In this document: piece by piece, positions 9,874 through 17,674 of the stretch
Layout: every line of letters begins with the position of its first letter
Numbering within the stretch: the stretch's first letter is position 1
DNA from: Humidesulfovibrio mexicanus
GTDB taxonomy: Bacteria; Desulfobacterota; Desulfovibrionia; Desulfovibrionales; Desulfovibrionaceae
Assembly (NCBI RefSeq): GCF_900188225.1
Contig: NZ_FZOC01000001.1
Location: forward strand, 124,001-188,000
Direction of reading: 5' to 3'
DNA length: 64,000 nt
Notes under the pieces: generated by a model
What the model was told of the DNA's origin: nothing
The model's database searches: none
The model's input: only the letters and a program-made list of their open reading frames with translations
Translations under genes and position numbers: made by a program

Positions 9874-11244
9874 CTACTCCTTGGGGGTCTCGGCCTTCTT
9901 GGCGCGGGTGCGCTTGGGCTTGGCCGGCGCCTCCTCCTTCTTCTCCTCCGCAGCGGCTGCTGCAACCTCGGTCTTTGCCGCACGGGCGTAAACCAGCTCA
10001 ATGGCCTTGTCGGCAAGGATGCGGTCCTTCAGCGGGAAGATGAGATTGTTTTCCTCGTAGTACTGCTTCACGGAAAGCAGATCCTGGCCATGCTGGCGGG
10101 CAACCTGGGTCAACGCCACGTCGATTTCCTCGGACTTGACATCAAGGTTTTCCTTCTTGGCGATGGCCAGCAGCATGATCTCTCCGCGGACGGCCTCCTC
10201 GGCCTGGGCGCGGTGCGCCTCGCGCAACTCCTCCAAGGACTTGCCAAGGGCGGACAGGCTCTTGCCCTGGCGGTCGAGCTTCTGCTCAAGGTCGGCGAGC
10301 AAACGATCGATGCGGTTTTCAACCATGCTGGGCGGCAGAGGATACTCCACCTTCGCCACCAGCTGGTCCAGAAGCTTCTTCTGCGCCATGGACTTGTTCA
10401 ATTGCTCACGGCTTTGCAGGTAGCTCTTCTCAATGGCTTCGCGCATCTTCTCAACGGACTCGAAGCCCCCGGCCCGCTTGGCCACCTCATCGGTGAGCTC
10501 GGGCAGAATACGCTCCTTGATGGCGTGCAGCGTGGCGCGCATGGTGAGCGTCTGTCCAGCCATGGCGGGATTGATGAAATCCTCCGGGAAGGTGATCTCG
10601 CATTCCCCGTTCTCGCCTGGCTTGAGGGTTTTGAGCAGATCCTCAAACTCGGGCAGGGCCTGCTTTTCGCCAATGGTCAGCTCGAAATTCTCTGCCTGAA
10701 TGCCCTGGTACACCTCGCCGTCCTTGTAGGCGCCGAAGGTGATGACCACAATATCCCCTTCCTTGGCCAAACGGACCTCGGAAATGGGCTTCACTGTGGC
10801 GGCATTGCTCAAAATGCGCTGTTCGACTTCCGTGATCTCCTCCGGCTTCACCTCGGCCTTTTCAACGTCCACGGCCAAGCTTTCGTAATCCGGCAAGGGG
10901 AAGTCCGGCGCGACTTCAAATTCGATGGAATAATTGAGCTCCTGGTCGCGGACCAGTTCCTTCGCGTCCACATCGATACGCGACAGGGGCATGACGCCCA
11001 AGGACCCAAGGGCCTCGTTGATCTGGTAGTTCACCAGATCGGTTGTGGCCTCCTGGTAGATCTGCGTCCGATACTTGCTTTCAACCACGGAGGATGGGGC
11101 CTTGCCGCGACGGAAGCCCTTGATCTCGTAACGGTGGCGGTACAGGGCCACGGCGGTGGAAAGGGCGGCGTTGACCTCCTCCACCGGGACCGTGATGTTG
11201 ATTTTGCGCTTCACCGGAGAAAGTTCTTCAACCTTGTATTCCAT
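9874..11244 (-). CDS. tig: Trigger factor (ribosome-associated chaperone, peptidyl-prolyl isomerase)
   Basis: This 456-residue chaperone binds the ribosomal exit tunnel and folds nascent chains. The N-terminal ribosome-binding domain includes the signature GFRRGKAPSSVVE (about residues 43-55). A PPIase (FKBP-like) domain follows at about 150-240, then a long helical C-terminal domain. The last 30 residues are low-complexity Ala/Glu/Lys/Pro (AAAAAEEKKEEAPAKPKR), longer than usual. A tRNA-Leu gene lies 63 bases upstream on the same strand and could share its promoter. Confidence 0.95.
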   Translation of the reverse strand: MEYKVEELSPVKRKINITVPVEEVNAALSTAVALYRHRYEIKGFRRGKAPSSVVESKYRTQIYQEATTDLVNYQINEALGSLGVMPLSRIDVDAKELVRDQELNYSIEFEVAPDFPLPDYESLAVDVEKAEVKPEEITEVEQRILSNAATVKPISEVRLAKEGDIVVITFGAYKDGEVYQGIQAENFELTIGEKQALPEFEDLLKTLKPGENGECEITFPEDFINPAMAGQTLTMRATLHAIKERILPELTDEVAKRAGGFESVEKMREAIEKSYLQSREQLNKSMAQKKLLDQLVAKVEYPLPPSMVENRIDRLLADLEQKLDRQGKSLSALGKSLEELREAHRAQAEEAVRGEIMLLAIAKKENLDVKSEEIDVALTQVARQHGQDLLSVKQYYEENNLIFPLKDRILADKAIELVYARAAKTEVAAAAAEEKKEEAPAKPKRTRAKKAETPKE

Positions 11245-11307
11245 TGACTTGCCGTCCTCCTGGGATGTCAGCCCGCATCATGGACGCGGGACGCGTTTTT
11301 GTGTTCT

Positions 11308-11392
11308 TGGTGCGAGAGGAGAGACTCGAACTCTCACGGACGCGGCCGCTGGATCCTAAGTCCAGTGCGTCTACCAATTCCGCCACTCTCGC
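11308..11392 (-). tRNA. tRNA-Leu (anticodon TAG)
   Basis: On the minus strand an 85-base cloverleaf can be drawn. The acceptor GCGAGAG pairs with CTCTCGC, followed by A and an encoded CCA. The D arm reads GGCGGAATTGGTAGACGC. The anticodon stem CTGGA/TCCAG closes the loop CTTAGGA with anticodon TAG. There is a long class II variable arm, and the T loop is TTCGAGT. Length and variable arm match tRNA-Leu reading CUA/CUG-type codons. Confidence 0.96.
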
Positions 11393-11428
11393 CCTGCGGG
11401 CCTCCGAAAGCACCGCCAAAAGTCCTGT

Positions 11429-11457
11429 TAGATAAGCGGGGGGCGGCAAACTGTCAA
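11429..11457 (-). promoter_or_regulatory. Sigma-70-type promoter for tRNA-Leu (and possibly tig)
   Basis: On the minus strand a perfect TTGACA (11452-11457) is 17 bases from TATCTA (11429-11434). The predicted start is about 30 bases ahead of the tRNA 5' end, as expected for a stable RNA gene. Confidence 0.65.
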
Positions 11458-11485
11458 CACGCGCGGAGCGAAGGAACACGCACTG

Positions 11486-12844
11486 CTACAAGAGGTCCAG
11501 CACGCGCCGGACCTTGCCGATGAGTTCGTTGGGGGCCGTGGCCAGGATGCGGATCATGGCCTCCTTGCCCGTTCCTCCACCGTCCACAACGGCGTCCACG
11601 GCGTGAGGATCGGGCGAAGCGTCCAACGCGGCCTGGGTGCCCCAATCCATGGTGCCCCCCTCGTGGCCCAAACCGTCTGTCGGCTCGTCGCCGCGGTCGA
11701 AACTGGCGCAGACGAGGCCCGCACGGCGCACCGCGACCAACACCGAGTCGTTGCACGCGATATTGAGGGCGCAGCAAAGCCTTGAATTGGACTTGCGGGC
11801 CGCAAGAAGCACGCGGGCCATGTGCGAGGAGGCGCCGAATTCCGGACCGCCCGCGAGGATCACCTCGCCGCGACGCGTGCAGGTAATGCGCCCGGCGAAT
11901 CCGGCGATGTCCATGGCCGACATGGCATAGGGCAACGCCAAAACAAGATTGGAACGCACTTCGGGGATAAGTTTGGCGAACCGGGGCAGCAGGGAAAGCA
12001 CCCTGCCCGTCTCGGCCAGTTCGTCCAGAGTGGCCAGTCGGGCCTGCTCCCGCAGCAAAGGAACGGCGTGGTTGGGGGATCCTCCACCAGCGCCGACGGA
12101 GTAGCTGGCCCGCAATGCGGCCTGCAGGTACTGCTGCGCCTTGCGCACGCTTGCAAGCATGTCGTGGCCCTTGCCCAGACTGGCGGCAATGGCGGCCGAA
12201 AGCGTGCAGCCGGTGCCATGCACATTGCGCGTATCCACCCTGCCCTGCATCAACGGCAAGGGCTTCTGGCCCGGCGTGGCGTACCAGTCGGTGGAGGCCG
12301 GGGAATCCATGTGCCCGCCCTTGATGAGCACGGCCTTTGGTCCCAGCGCGAGAAGCCGCTCCGCAGCCTCGCAAATGTCCCCGGGCGTCTTCAAGACAAG
12401 CCCGGTGAACAGCTCGGCCTCCGGAATATTGGGGGTAAGCAGGTCGGTGATGGGGAACAGGTGGCGGACCATGTCCTTCACGGCGGACTCTTCGAGCAAC
12501 CTTGCGCCGGACTGGGCGACGCACACCGGGTCCACCACAAGGGGAAAATCCCGCCGGGCAAGCCTGGAGGCGACCATCTGGATGATCTCCGAAGAAAACA
12601 GCATCCCGGTTTTTGCCGCGCGCACGGTGAGGTCAGAGAGCACGGCTGCAAGCTGCTGGCCGACGAAATCAGCCGGAACAGGGTGAATGCCGGTGACTGC
12701 CATAGTGTTTTGAGCCGTCAGCGCGGTAATGACCGACGCCCCGAATCCGCCAAGCATGGAAATGGTCTTCAGATCGGCCTGGATCCCTGCTCCGCCGCCG
12801 GAATCGGACCCGGCGATGGTCAGGACGGTGGGATTCTCTTGCAT
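11486..12844 (-). CDS. thiD: Hydroxymethylpyrimidine/phosphomethylpyrimidine kinase fused to a ThiN-type thiamine-phosphate synthase domain
   Basis: This 452-residue fusion acts in thiamine synthesis. Residues 1-265 are ThiD, which phosphorylates HMP and [23 protein letters not shown] near the start, [10 protein letters not shown], and the anion-hole region [12 protein letters not shown]. Residues about 285-452 resemble ThiN, the non-ThiE thiamine-phosphate synthase found as ThiDN in archaea and some bacteria ([16 protein letters not shown], then [10 protein letters not shown]). ThiN would join HMP-PP to the thiazole phosphate. The ATG giving [14 protein letters not shown] is the family start. 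The gene is 47 kb from thiC, and no TPP element is seen upstream of it. Confidence 0.9.
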   Translation of the reverse strand: MQENPTVLTIAGSDSGGGAGIQADLKTISMLGGFGASVITALTAQNTMAVTGIHPVPADFVGQQLAAVLSDLTVRAAKTGMLFSSEIIQMVASRLARRDFPLVVDPVCVAQSGARLLEESAVKDMVRHLFPITDLLTPNIPEAELFTGLVLKTPGDICEAAERLLALGPKAVLIKGGHMDSPASTDWYATPGQKPLPLMQGRVDTRNVHGTGCTLSAAIAASLGKGHDMLASVRKAQQYLQAALRASYSVGAGGGSPNHAVPLLREQARLATLDELAETGRVLSLLPRFAKLIPEVRSNLVLALPYAMSAMDIAGFAGRITCTRRGEVILAGGPEFGASSHMARVLLAARKSNSRLCCALNIACNDSVLVAVRRAGLVCASFDRGDEPTDGLGHEGGTMDWGTQAALDASPDPHAVDAVVDGGGTGKEAMIRILATAPNELIGKVRRVLDLL

Positions 12845-12948
12845 GGATCGTGTCCTTAGGGGAGAAGCATTGCGGGATGCTCCGGATTCAGCGATGCGCT
12901 GCGCCAGGCGGAAGGGCCAATGGCCAAGGCGGCGCAAGTGCAAAAAGG

Positions 12949-13383
12949 CTAGCTGCCGGTGCAGGTCATCTTCACGTAGTCATCAAGGGAAACGCCGCCC
13001 CAAGCCTTGCTGGTCCAATACGCGGTTGCCCAGATCATCAGCGCTGTGGCCTGCAAATCACTCAGTCGGCGCAGCTTTATCTCCAGATTGCTCCGGCTTG
13101 CGCCATGGGTGATATGCGCTTCGTGCTCATCGCAGGCGCTCTCAACCCGCAGCATCAAATAGGCCTGTTTGGACTGGTTGGGCAAAAGGCGCACGTCCCT
13201 ATGCGCTTCCAGTATGGTCTTGAGTTCCGCGGTAGTGAATTCCACCGACACGCCGCGAATCATCTTGAAAAAGACGTCCACCGCCCACGGCAGAATAAAT
13301 TCGGCGCCAGCGCTCTTGGTTTTAAAGAAGTCCTTGAGCCACTTTTCGTGGTCGGTGCTGATCCTGGCGGCGACTTGCGGCAT
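12949..13383 (-). CDS. Hypothetical protein, 144 residues
   Basis: I do not recognise this protein. It starts [20 protein letters not shown] and is mostly helical with mixed charge, no signal peptide and no membrane segment. The ATG has a strong GGAGGAG upstream. The neat start, codon usage like its neighbours and a well-spaced RBS support it as a real gene. Upstream is an FNR-like box and an inverted repeat (13407-13447). It lies 104 bases ahead of thiDN on the same strand, but a functional link is not evident. Confidence 0.65.
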   Translation of the reverse strand: MPQVAARISTDHEKWLKDFFKTKSAGAEFILPWAVDVFFKMIRGVSVEFTTAELKTILEAHRDVRLLPNQSKQAYLMLRVESACDEHEAHITHGASRSNLEIKLRRLSDLQATALMIWATAYWTSKAWGGVSLDDYVKMTCTGS

Positions 13384-13406
13384 GTTTGCTCCTCCGGATA
13401 TGTCAC

Positions 13407-13447
13407 GGGAGAATATGATCTCCCCTATCCTATATGATCGACATCAA
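13407..13447 (-). promoter_or_regulatory. Candidate operator region: inverted repeat and FNR/CRP-like box
   Basis: GGGAGA (13407-13412) and TCTCCC (13419-13424) form a 6-bp inverted repeat with a 6-base spacer. Next to it, on the minus strand, TTGAT-GTCG-ATCAT (13434-13447) is one base from the FNR-type consensus TTGAT-N4-ATCAA. Both lie 24-64 bases before the ATG at 13383. The regulator is unknown. Confidence 0.4.
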
Positions 13448-13472
13448 TCAAGAGTTAATCTAGAGCAAATCC

Positions 13473-14237
13473 TCATTCTTGCTGAAAACATTCACGCAAT
13501 TGCCGAAACATGCGGACCAGGTGCACATGGGGAACAGGCGCCCCCCCAACGCGCATGGCCATGAGCACAGCCACCCTGTTCCCGCTCGGCGTCCGCATGG
13601 GACGGACCCGCAGTACGTAAGAACAACAATGGCCAGCAGAAATGACCCCGAAGCTCAGGCTCCAGCCTCCCGCCTCCTCGTCCCAGAAGGAGGCGACGAC
13701 ACGATCCGCACCCCAGCCGACTTCAACCAATCGAATAAGCCCCGACAAAGTCAGCGGGGTTCCTTGCGCATCCGTTACGCCGAGATACTCCCCCTGGCGG
13801 GAGCGCAACACCAACGGACGGAGGAGAATCTCGGTCGGAGGACTGCCGTGCGCCGGAACATGTTCCCTTGCGGTGCGAGCAAGGCGGATTCGCTCCCGTT
13901 CCCCTTCAAGGGCCCGATGCAACGCGCGTGTTTCCGCCTCAAGTTCCAGGATCCGCTTGGCCTGAGCGGCTTGCCCCTTCCTGTACGCCTCATGCGTCCG
14001 GTCAAGCTCGCGACGCAAACGTTCCTGGGCTTCCAGGCTTTCGGCGACTTGCCGACGGGAAGCCCCACCCTGCGGGCCACCATCCGGAAATGTGGACGCC
14101 CTGCCTAGGCGCATGGAGAACATGGGCTTGGGCGCATCCACTATCGCAAAGACACCGGGAAGCTCCCGCTCCCCCTCCTCGCTCGAGCAATCGGATGCGC
14201 ACATGTCGGCTCCCCAGGCCACAGGGTTGAGGCGCAT
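13473..14237 (-). CDS. Hypothetical coiled-coil protein, 254 residues
   Basis: Unrecognised. Residues about 55-120 form an Arg/Glu-rich coiled coil (EAQERLRRELDRTHEAYRKG). The C-terminal half is a more globular region with LRPLVLRSRQGEYLGVTDAQG and LIRLVEVGWGADRVVASFWDEE. There is no signal peptide and no membrane segment. The N-terminal 15 residues contain two cysteines (C12 and C17). An AAAGGCAGG stretch precedes the ATG. The gene diverges from the large MBL/cNMP/hemerythrin gene across a 484-base gap. Confidence 0.6.
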   Translation of the reverse strand: MRLNPVAWGADMCASDCSSEEGERELPGVFAIVDAPKPMFSMRLGRASTFPDGGPQGGASRRQVAESLEAQERLRRELDRTHEAYRKGQAAQAKRILELEAETRALHRALEGERERIRLARTAREHVPAHGSPPTEILLRPLVLRSRQGEYLGVTDAQGTPLTLSGLIRLVEVGWGADRVVASFWDEEAGGWSLSFGVISAGHCCSYVLRVRPMRTPSGNRVAVLMAMRVGGAPVPHVHLVRMFRQLRECFQQE

Positions 14238-14721
14238 GACCTGCCTTTCGCACTTTTGGATATGCCTATCCCACCCAACATGTGATGTCTAGACTTTTTA
14301 TATAATCGAGAGCAACGAAAACAGCATCGCCGATTTCGTAGCCACATTCTGACAAAGCGGCCAGAACAAGCACCTGCGGTTGCTAATGATTCCATGCAAA
14401 ACAAACATGTTGGATTGTGGACCCCAACCCTATGACGCCGCCATCATGGACTCCTGGTTTCGGAGGGCTCATATGGAACGGGAGCAAAACCAGCACGACC
14501 GCGGTGCCCACGCTCGGACTTTGGCGCATTCCCGCTCATGCTCTCTATGTTCCCTTTTTGCGCTCTGCGAAACGGAAATCAAAATGTGTCATCGAATCAG
14601 CAGTATACCCAGGTAGCCACAAGCAACAATGGAAAACCGCTGGACGAATGCCGCCCGCAAATGGCAAGTACGCAAACGGTACGCACAATGCGACTGCGGT
14701 AAACACTCGCAAGGGCGGGAT
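14238..14721. other. Intergenic region, 484 bases, divergent promoter zone
   Basis: No gene-like frame is convincing here. It holds a consensus -10 hexamer TATAAT at 14301-14306 with no good -35 box, and a small inverted repeat GGATA-TGCC-TATCC near 14259-14272. An AT-rich stretch at 14285-14310 contrasts with the GC-rich neighbours and probably contains the promoters of the two divergent genes. Confidence 0.4.
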
Positions 14722-17349
14722 ATGGCAGGAATCATCAAGGTAGAGGTGGCCGAAGGCATCACCTTTGTGAGCATCCCTGAGGCTGACCTGCATATTCAAT
14801 GCGGCTGTCCGGCCGACAGCGTCAAGCACCTCATGAAACGTGGGCTTATCCGAAACTGCATCCGCGATGGGGTGCGTTACGAGACGGGGCCGAACGCCAT
14901 TGTGCTTTCCGACGTGCATATACAGAACGGACGTTTTTCAAATCTCTCGGAATTTCCAATTCTGCAAATGTTCTACCGCCAAGGGCGCATCATCCCCGGG
15001 CACCCCAACAATACGGGCGTAAAGCCCGTTCTTGTCGGATTGCGCAAGCAGGTCGAAGCCCAGATGGAGTACATCTATCGCGGGAACTACGGCCTGGTGA
15101 GCGAAGAGGAGATGATCTCCGCTGGCGCATCCCCTCAGGATGCGCGCGACATGATGCGACTCAAGCTGCGCTTCGCTTTCGGCAAGATCCGCCGCATGGA
15201 CGAATACCTGGACCTGCTCGCCCTCGAAGACGGCCCACTTGAAATCAGGAACGATGTATTCATCCGCCGCCTGCGGACAAACGTCTTTGAAATCAGCCAC
15301 GGCAAAAACTCTGTCCGTGTGGACCTGAACCCACCCGAGCAGCCTGCGCAAGCCCCCCCGTACACGCTCGGCTACCACCACATCCCTCGCGACTATTTTT
15401 CCGTTCTGCATTCGGGAGAAGGCGACGGCTGGGACATCAACCGTCCTGCCATGGCCAGCATCCTGCTCTTTCAGGGCAAGGTCTATCTTATCGACGCCGG
15501 ACCGAACATCACCTTCAGCCTTAACGCTCTCGGCATCAGCGTCAACGAAATCGCAGGGATATTCCACACCCATGCGCATGACGACCACTTCTGCGGGCTT
15601 CCGGAGCTCATGCGCGCCGATCACCGCATTCCATACTTCGCGACACGACTTGTCCGCGCCTCGGTCATCAAGAAGCTGGCCGCGCTCTCCATGATGCGCG
15701 AAGAGGAATTCGACCACTATTTCGTGTTCAATGACCTTGTCGCGGGACAATGGAACGATGTCGACACCCTTCAGGTAAAACCGGTGTTTTCGCCGCATCC
15801 CGTCGAAACCACTGTGATGTTCTTCAGGACGCTGGATCGGGCCGGGTATCGCACCTATGCCCACTTGGCCGACATCGCGAGCCTGAAGCTCCTGCGAACC
15901 ATGATCGGTCATGATGAAGACGCACCTGGGATTTCACACGAGCTCTACGACGCAGTGGCCGCAAATTACCTTGCTCCGGCGGATTTGAAGAAGCTCGACA
16001 TCGGCGGTGGCATGATACACGGGGACGCCGAGGATTTCGCCAAAGACCGGAGCCGCAAGATCGTTCTGGCGCACACGTCGCTTCCCCTCACGGGAAGGCA
16101 AAAAGAAATCGGCTCAGGAGCGCCCTTCGGCACGGTCGATGTGCTCATCCCCGCTCACCAGGATTATGTTCGGTCCTACGCCTTCCACAGATTGACGGAA
16201 TACTTCCCCACGGTACCCGCCTCTTGTCTTCGGGTATTGCAAAACAACCCCATCGTCACCTTCAACCCGGAATCCATCATCCTTCACGCGGGCAACAAGG
16301 CGGATTGCGTCTATATGCTGCTCACCGGGCAAGTGGAAATGCTGCACTCCCGCCGCAAGGTGTACAGCACCTTGTCCGCTGGGGCCATGCTCGGAGAGCT
16401 GACGGCCATGACCGGGAAACCGTTGGCCGAAACCTACCGCGCCGCGAATTTCGTCCAAGCGCTGCGCATTCCCCTGGACCTGTACAAAAGCTTTGTCCAG
16501 AATAACAGGCTTGCTGAACGCGTCACCCAATTACTTGATATTCGAGGGTTTCTCCACGGAAACCGCCTCTTCGGCGACGCCATGTCCAGTTCAAGACTGA
16601 ACGCCATCGCCTCGGCCGTAACCCCCAGCGAACACGCCCGCGAGGCCGTCTTGAGCCGCAATGGCTCATCGCACCTCACCCTTGTCCGTTCCGGCGCGGT
16701 TGATCTCATTTTTGCGGGAAAGGTTGTGGAACGCCTCAAGGCAGGAGACTTTTTCTGCGAAAGCACCGTCCTCTTCGATATCCCCTGCCTGTTCAAGGCG
16801 GTTTTGGTGCGCGATGCCGTGCTGTACCATATCCCCGCTGCGGACCTTGCCGATGTGCCCATCATCCGCTGGAAATTGCTGGAAATATATGAAAGCCGTC
16901 TTGAGAAGGCGCTGGCGATCGGAATGCACGAATCCCCGCTTGCCTGGCACGAAGAGTATTCCCTGGGCGTGGAGTCTCTTGACAACGACCACCAGGAGCT
17001 ATTCGGCACGGCACGTGAGCTGCTTGATGTCCTTTTCGGCACCAACACAACGCGTGATCCCGTGCAGCTCTTCAACACCCTGATTGGAATGACCGTCCGT
17101 CACTTCAAATCCGAAGAAAACCAGATGCGTAGCGTCGAGTACCCCGGCGCTGGTGAACACATTCGTCACCACGAACGGATTCTTTCGCTCCTGAGTGCCT
17201 TCGGCCAGGATGTTCAGCAATTCCGGCGCACCTCTCGCAAGGAAGCCGTCGCATTCATCAAGGACCACATCCTTGCGCACGTTCTGACCACAGACCGCCA
17301 ACTTGGCGCCTACATCAGAAAAATCACGGCGAACCTCTCCGAAGCCTGA
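14722..17349 (+). CDS. Metallo-beta-lactamase fold / cyclic-nucleotide-binding / hemerythrin fusion protein
   Basis: This 875-residue protein joins several sensory and catalytic modules. After an N-terminal region of about 220 residues comes an MBL-fold domain with the metal motif HTHAHDDH near residues 282-289. A cNMP-binding domain follows at about 513-600 (LTGQVEML, then AGAMLGELTAMTG). A second, weaker one is at about 635-725 (AGDFFCESTVLF). The C-terminus (about 740-870) is a bacteriohemerythrin with the expected His/Glu/Asp set: DNDHQ, HFKSEE, HIRHHE and HILAHVLTTD. There are no membrane segments. I infer a cytosolic oxygen/NO- and nucleotide-responsive hydrolase. The ATG at 14722 has AAGGGCGGG upstream. 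Confidence 0.85.
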   Translation: MAGIIKVEVAEGITFVSIPEADLHIQCGCPADSVKHLMKRGLIRNCIRDGVRYETGPNAIVLSDVHIQNGRFSNLSEFPILQMFYRQGRIIPGHPNNTGVKPVLVGLRKQVEAQMEYIYRGNYGLVSEEEMISAGASPQDARDMMRLKLRFAFGKIRRMDEYLDLLALEDGPLEIRNDVFIRRLRTNVFEISHGKNSVRVDLNPPEQPAQAPPYTLGYHHIPRDYFSVLHSGEGDGWDINRPAMASILLFQGKVYLIDAGPNITFSLNALGISVNEIAGIFHTHAHDDHFCGLPELMRADHRIPYFATRLVRASVIKKLAALSMMREEEFDHYFVFNDLVAGQWNDVDTLQVKPVFSPHPVETTVMFFRTLDRAGYRTYAHLADIASLKLLRTMIGHDEDAPGISHELYDAVAANYLAPADLKKLDIGGGMIHGDAEDFAKDRSRKIVLAHTSLPLTGRQKEIGSGAPFGTVDVLIPAHQDYVRSYAFHRLTEYFPTVPASCLRVLQNNPIVTFNPESIILHAGNKADCVYMLLTGQVEMLHSRRKVYSTLSAGAMLGELTAMTGKPLAETYRAANFVQALRIPLDLYKSFVQNNRLAERVTQLLDIRGFLHGNRLFGDAMSSSRLNAIASAVTPSEHAREAVLSRNGSSHLTLVRSGAVDLIFAGKVVERLKAGDFFCESTVLFDIPCLFKAVLVRDAVLYHIPAADLADVPIIRWKLLEIYESRLEKALAIGMHESPLAWHEEYSLGVESLDNDHQELFGTARELLDVLFGTNTTRDPVQLFNTLIGMTVRHFKSEENQMRSVEYPGAGEHIRHHERILSLLSAFGQDVQQFRRTSRKEAVAFIKDHILAHVLTTDRQLGAYIRKITANLSEA

Positions 17350-17387
17350 CAGCAAGCAGACATTTTTGTCATCACCTGCGTCTCGGC

Positions 17388-17413
17388 TTTGCGAAATTTT
17401 ACAATTTCGCAAA
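17388..17413. promoter_or_regulatory. Perfect palindrome, candidate activator (enhancer) site for glutamine synthetase
   Basis: Two perfect 11-base arms, TTTGCGAAATT (17388-17398) and AATTTCGCAAA (17403-17413), are separated by four bases. The centre is about 104 bases ahead of the start predicted from the sigma-54-type promoter at 17477, which is the usual distance for an enhancer-binding-protein site. It is not followed by a T run, so it is unlikely to be a terminator for the upstream gene. Confidence 0.6.
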
Positions 17414-17476
17414 ACTGTTGACAGAAACGCCATTGCCAAAAATCTCAACCACCTGATATTCAAGAAAAATTAATTT

Positions 17477-17492
17477 TGGCCCGCTTCTTGAT
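17477..17492 (+). promoter_or_regulatory. Sigma-54-type promoter of glutamine synthetase III
   Basis: The stretch TGGCCCGCTTCTTGAT matches the sigma-54 consensus TGGCACG-N4-TTGCW at all but two defined positions, with GG and TG at the correct -24/-12 spacing. A start near 17504 would give a leader of about 170 bases. A TTGACA at 17418 lacks a convincing -10 box. Confidence 0.6.
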
Positions 17493-17524
17493 TAGGCTGG
17501 TTGGTTTCAGTGAACGCTGAAGGC

Positions 17525-17607
17525 CGGTGACCTTTCCGAAGGCTCACCGCAGCAGAACGGTTCCGGGCCGATGCCAATGGCGACCCCGCTATTGGGCACA
17601 GGTCGGC
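17525..17607 (+). promoter_or_regulatory. Hairpin-rich 5' leader of glutamine synthetase III
   Basis: Two strong stems lie in the predicted leader. The first pairs CGGTGA-CCTT (17525-17534) with AAGG-C-TCACCG (17539-17549) around a four-base loop. The second pairs GCCGA-TGCC-AAT (17567-17578) with ATT-GGGCA (17591-17598) and TCGGC (17603-17607). They end 67 bases before the ATG. I do not recognise a known riboswitch class. Confidence 0.4.
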
Positions 17608-17674
17608 ATAGACGAAATACGTAGTACATTTTTGCAACACAGACCAACGCCACCATCTACAGGAGTCAGCCACC

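Noticed and set aside
17388-17413. The palindrome read as a terminator of the upstream gene
   Set aside because: The arms are AT-rich and no T run follows. The distance to a sigma-54-type promoter suits an activator site better.
17418-17446. Sigma-70 promoter with TTGACA at 17418
   Set aside because: The -10 position reads AATCTC, a poor match. The sigma-54-type element downstream is stronger.
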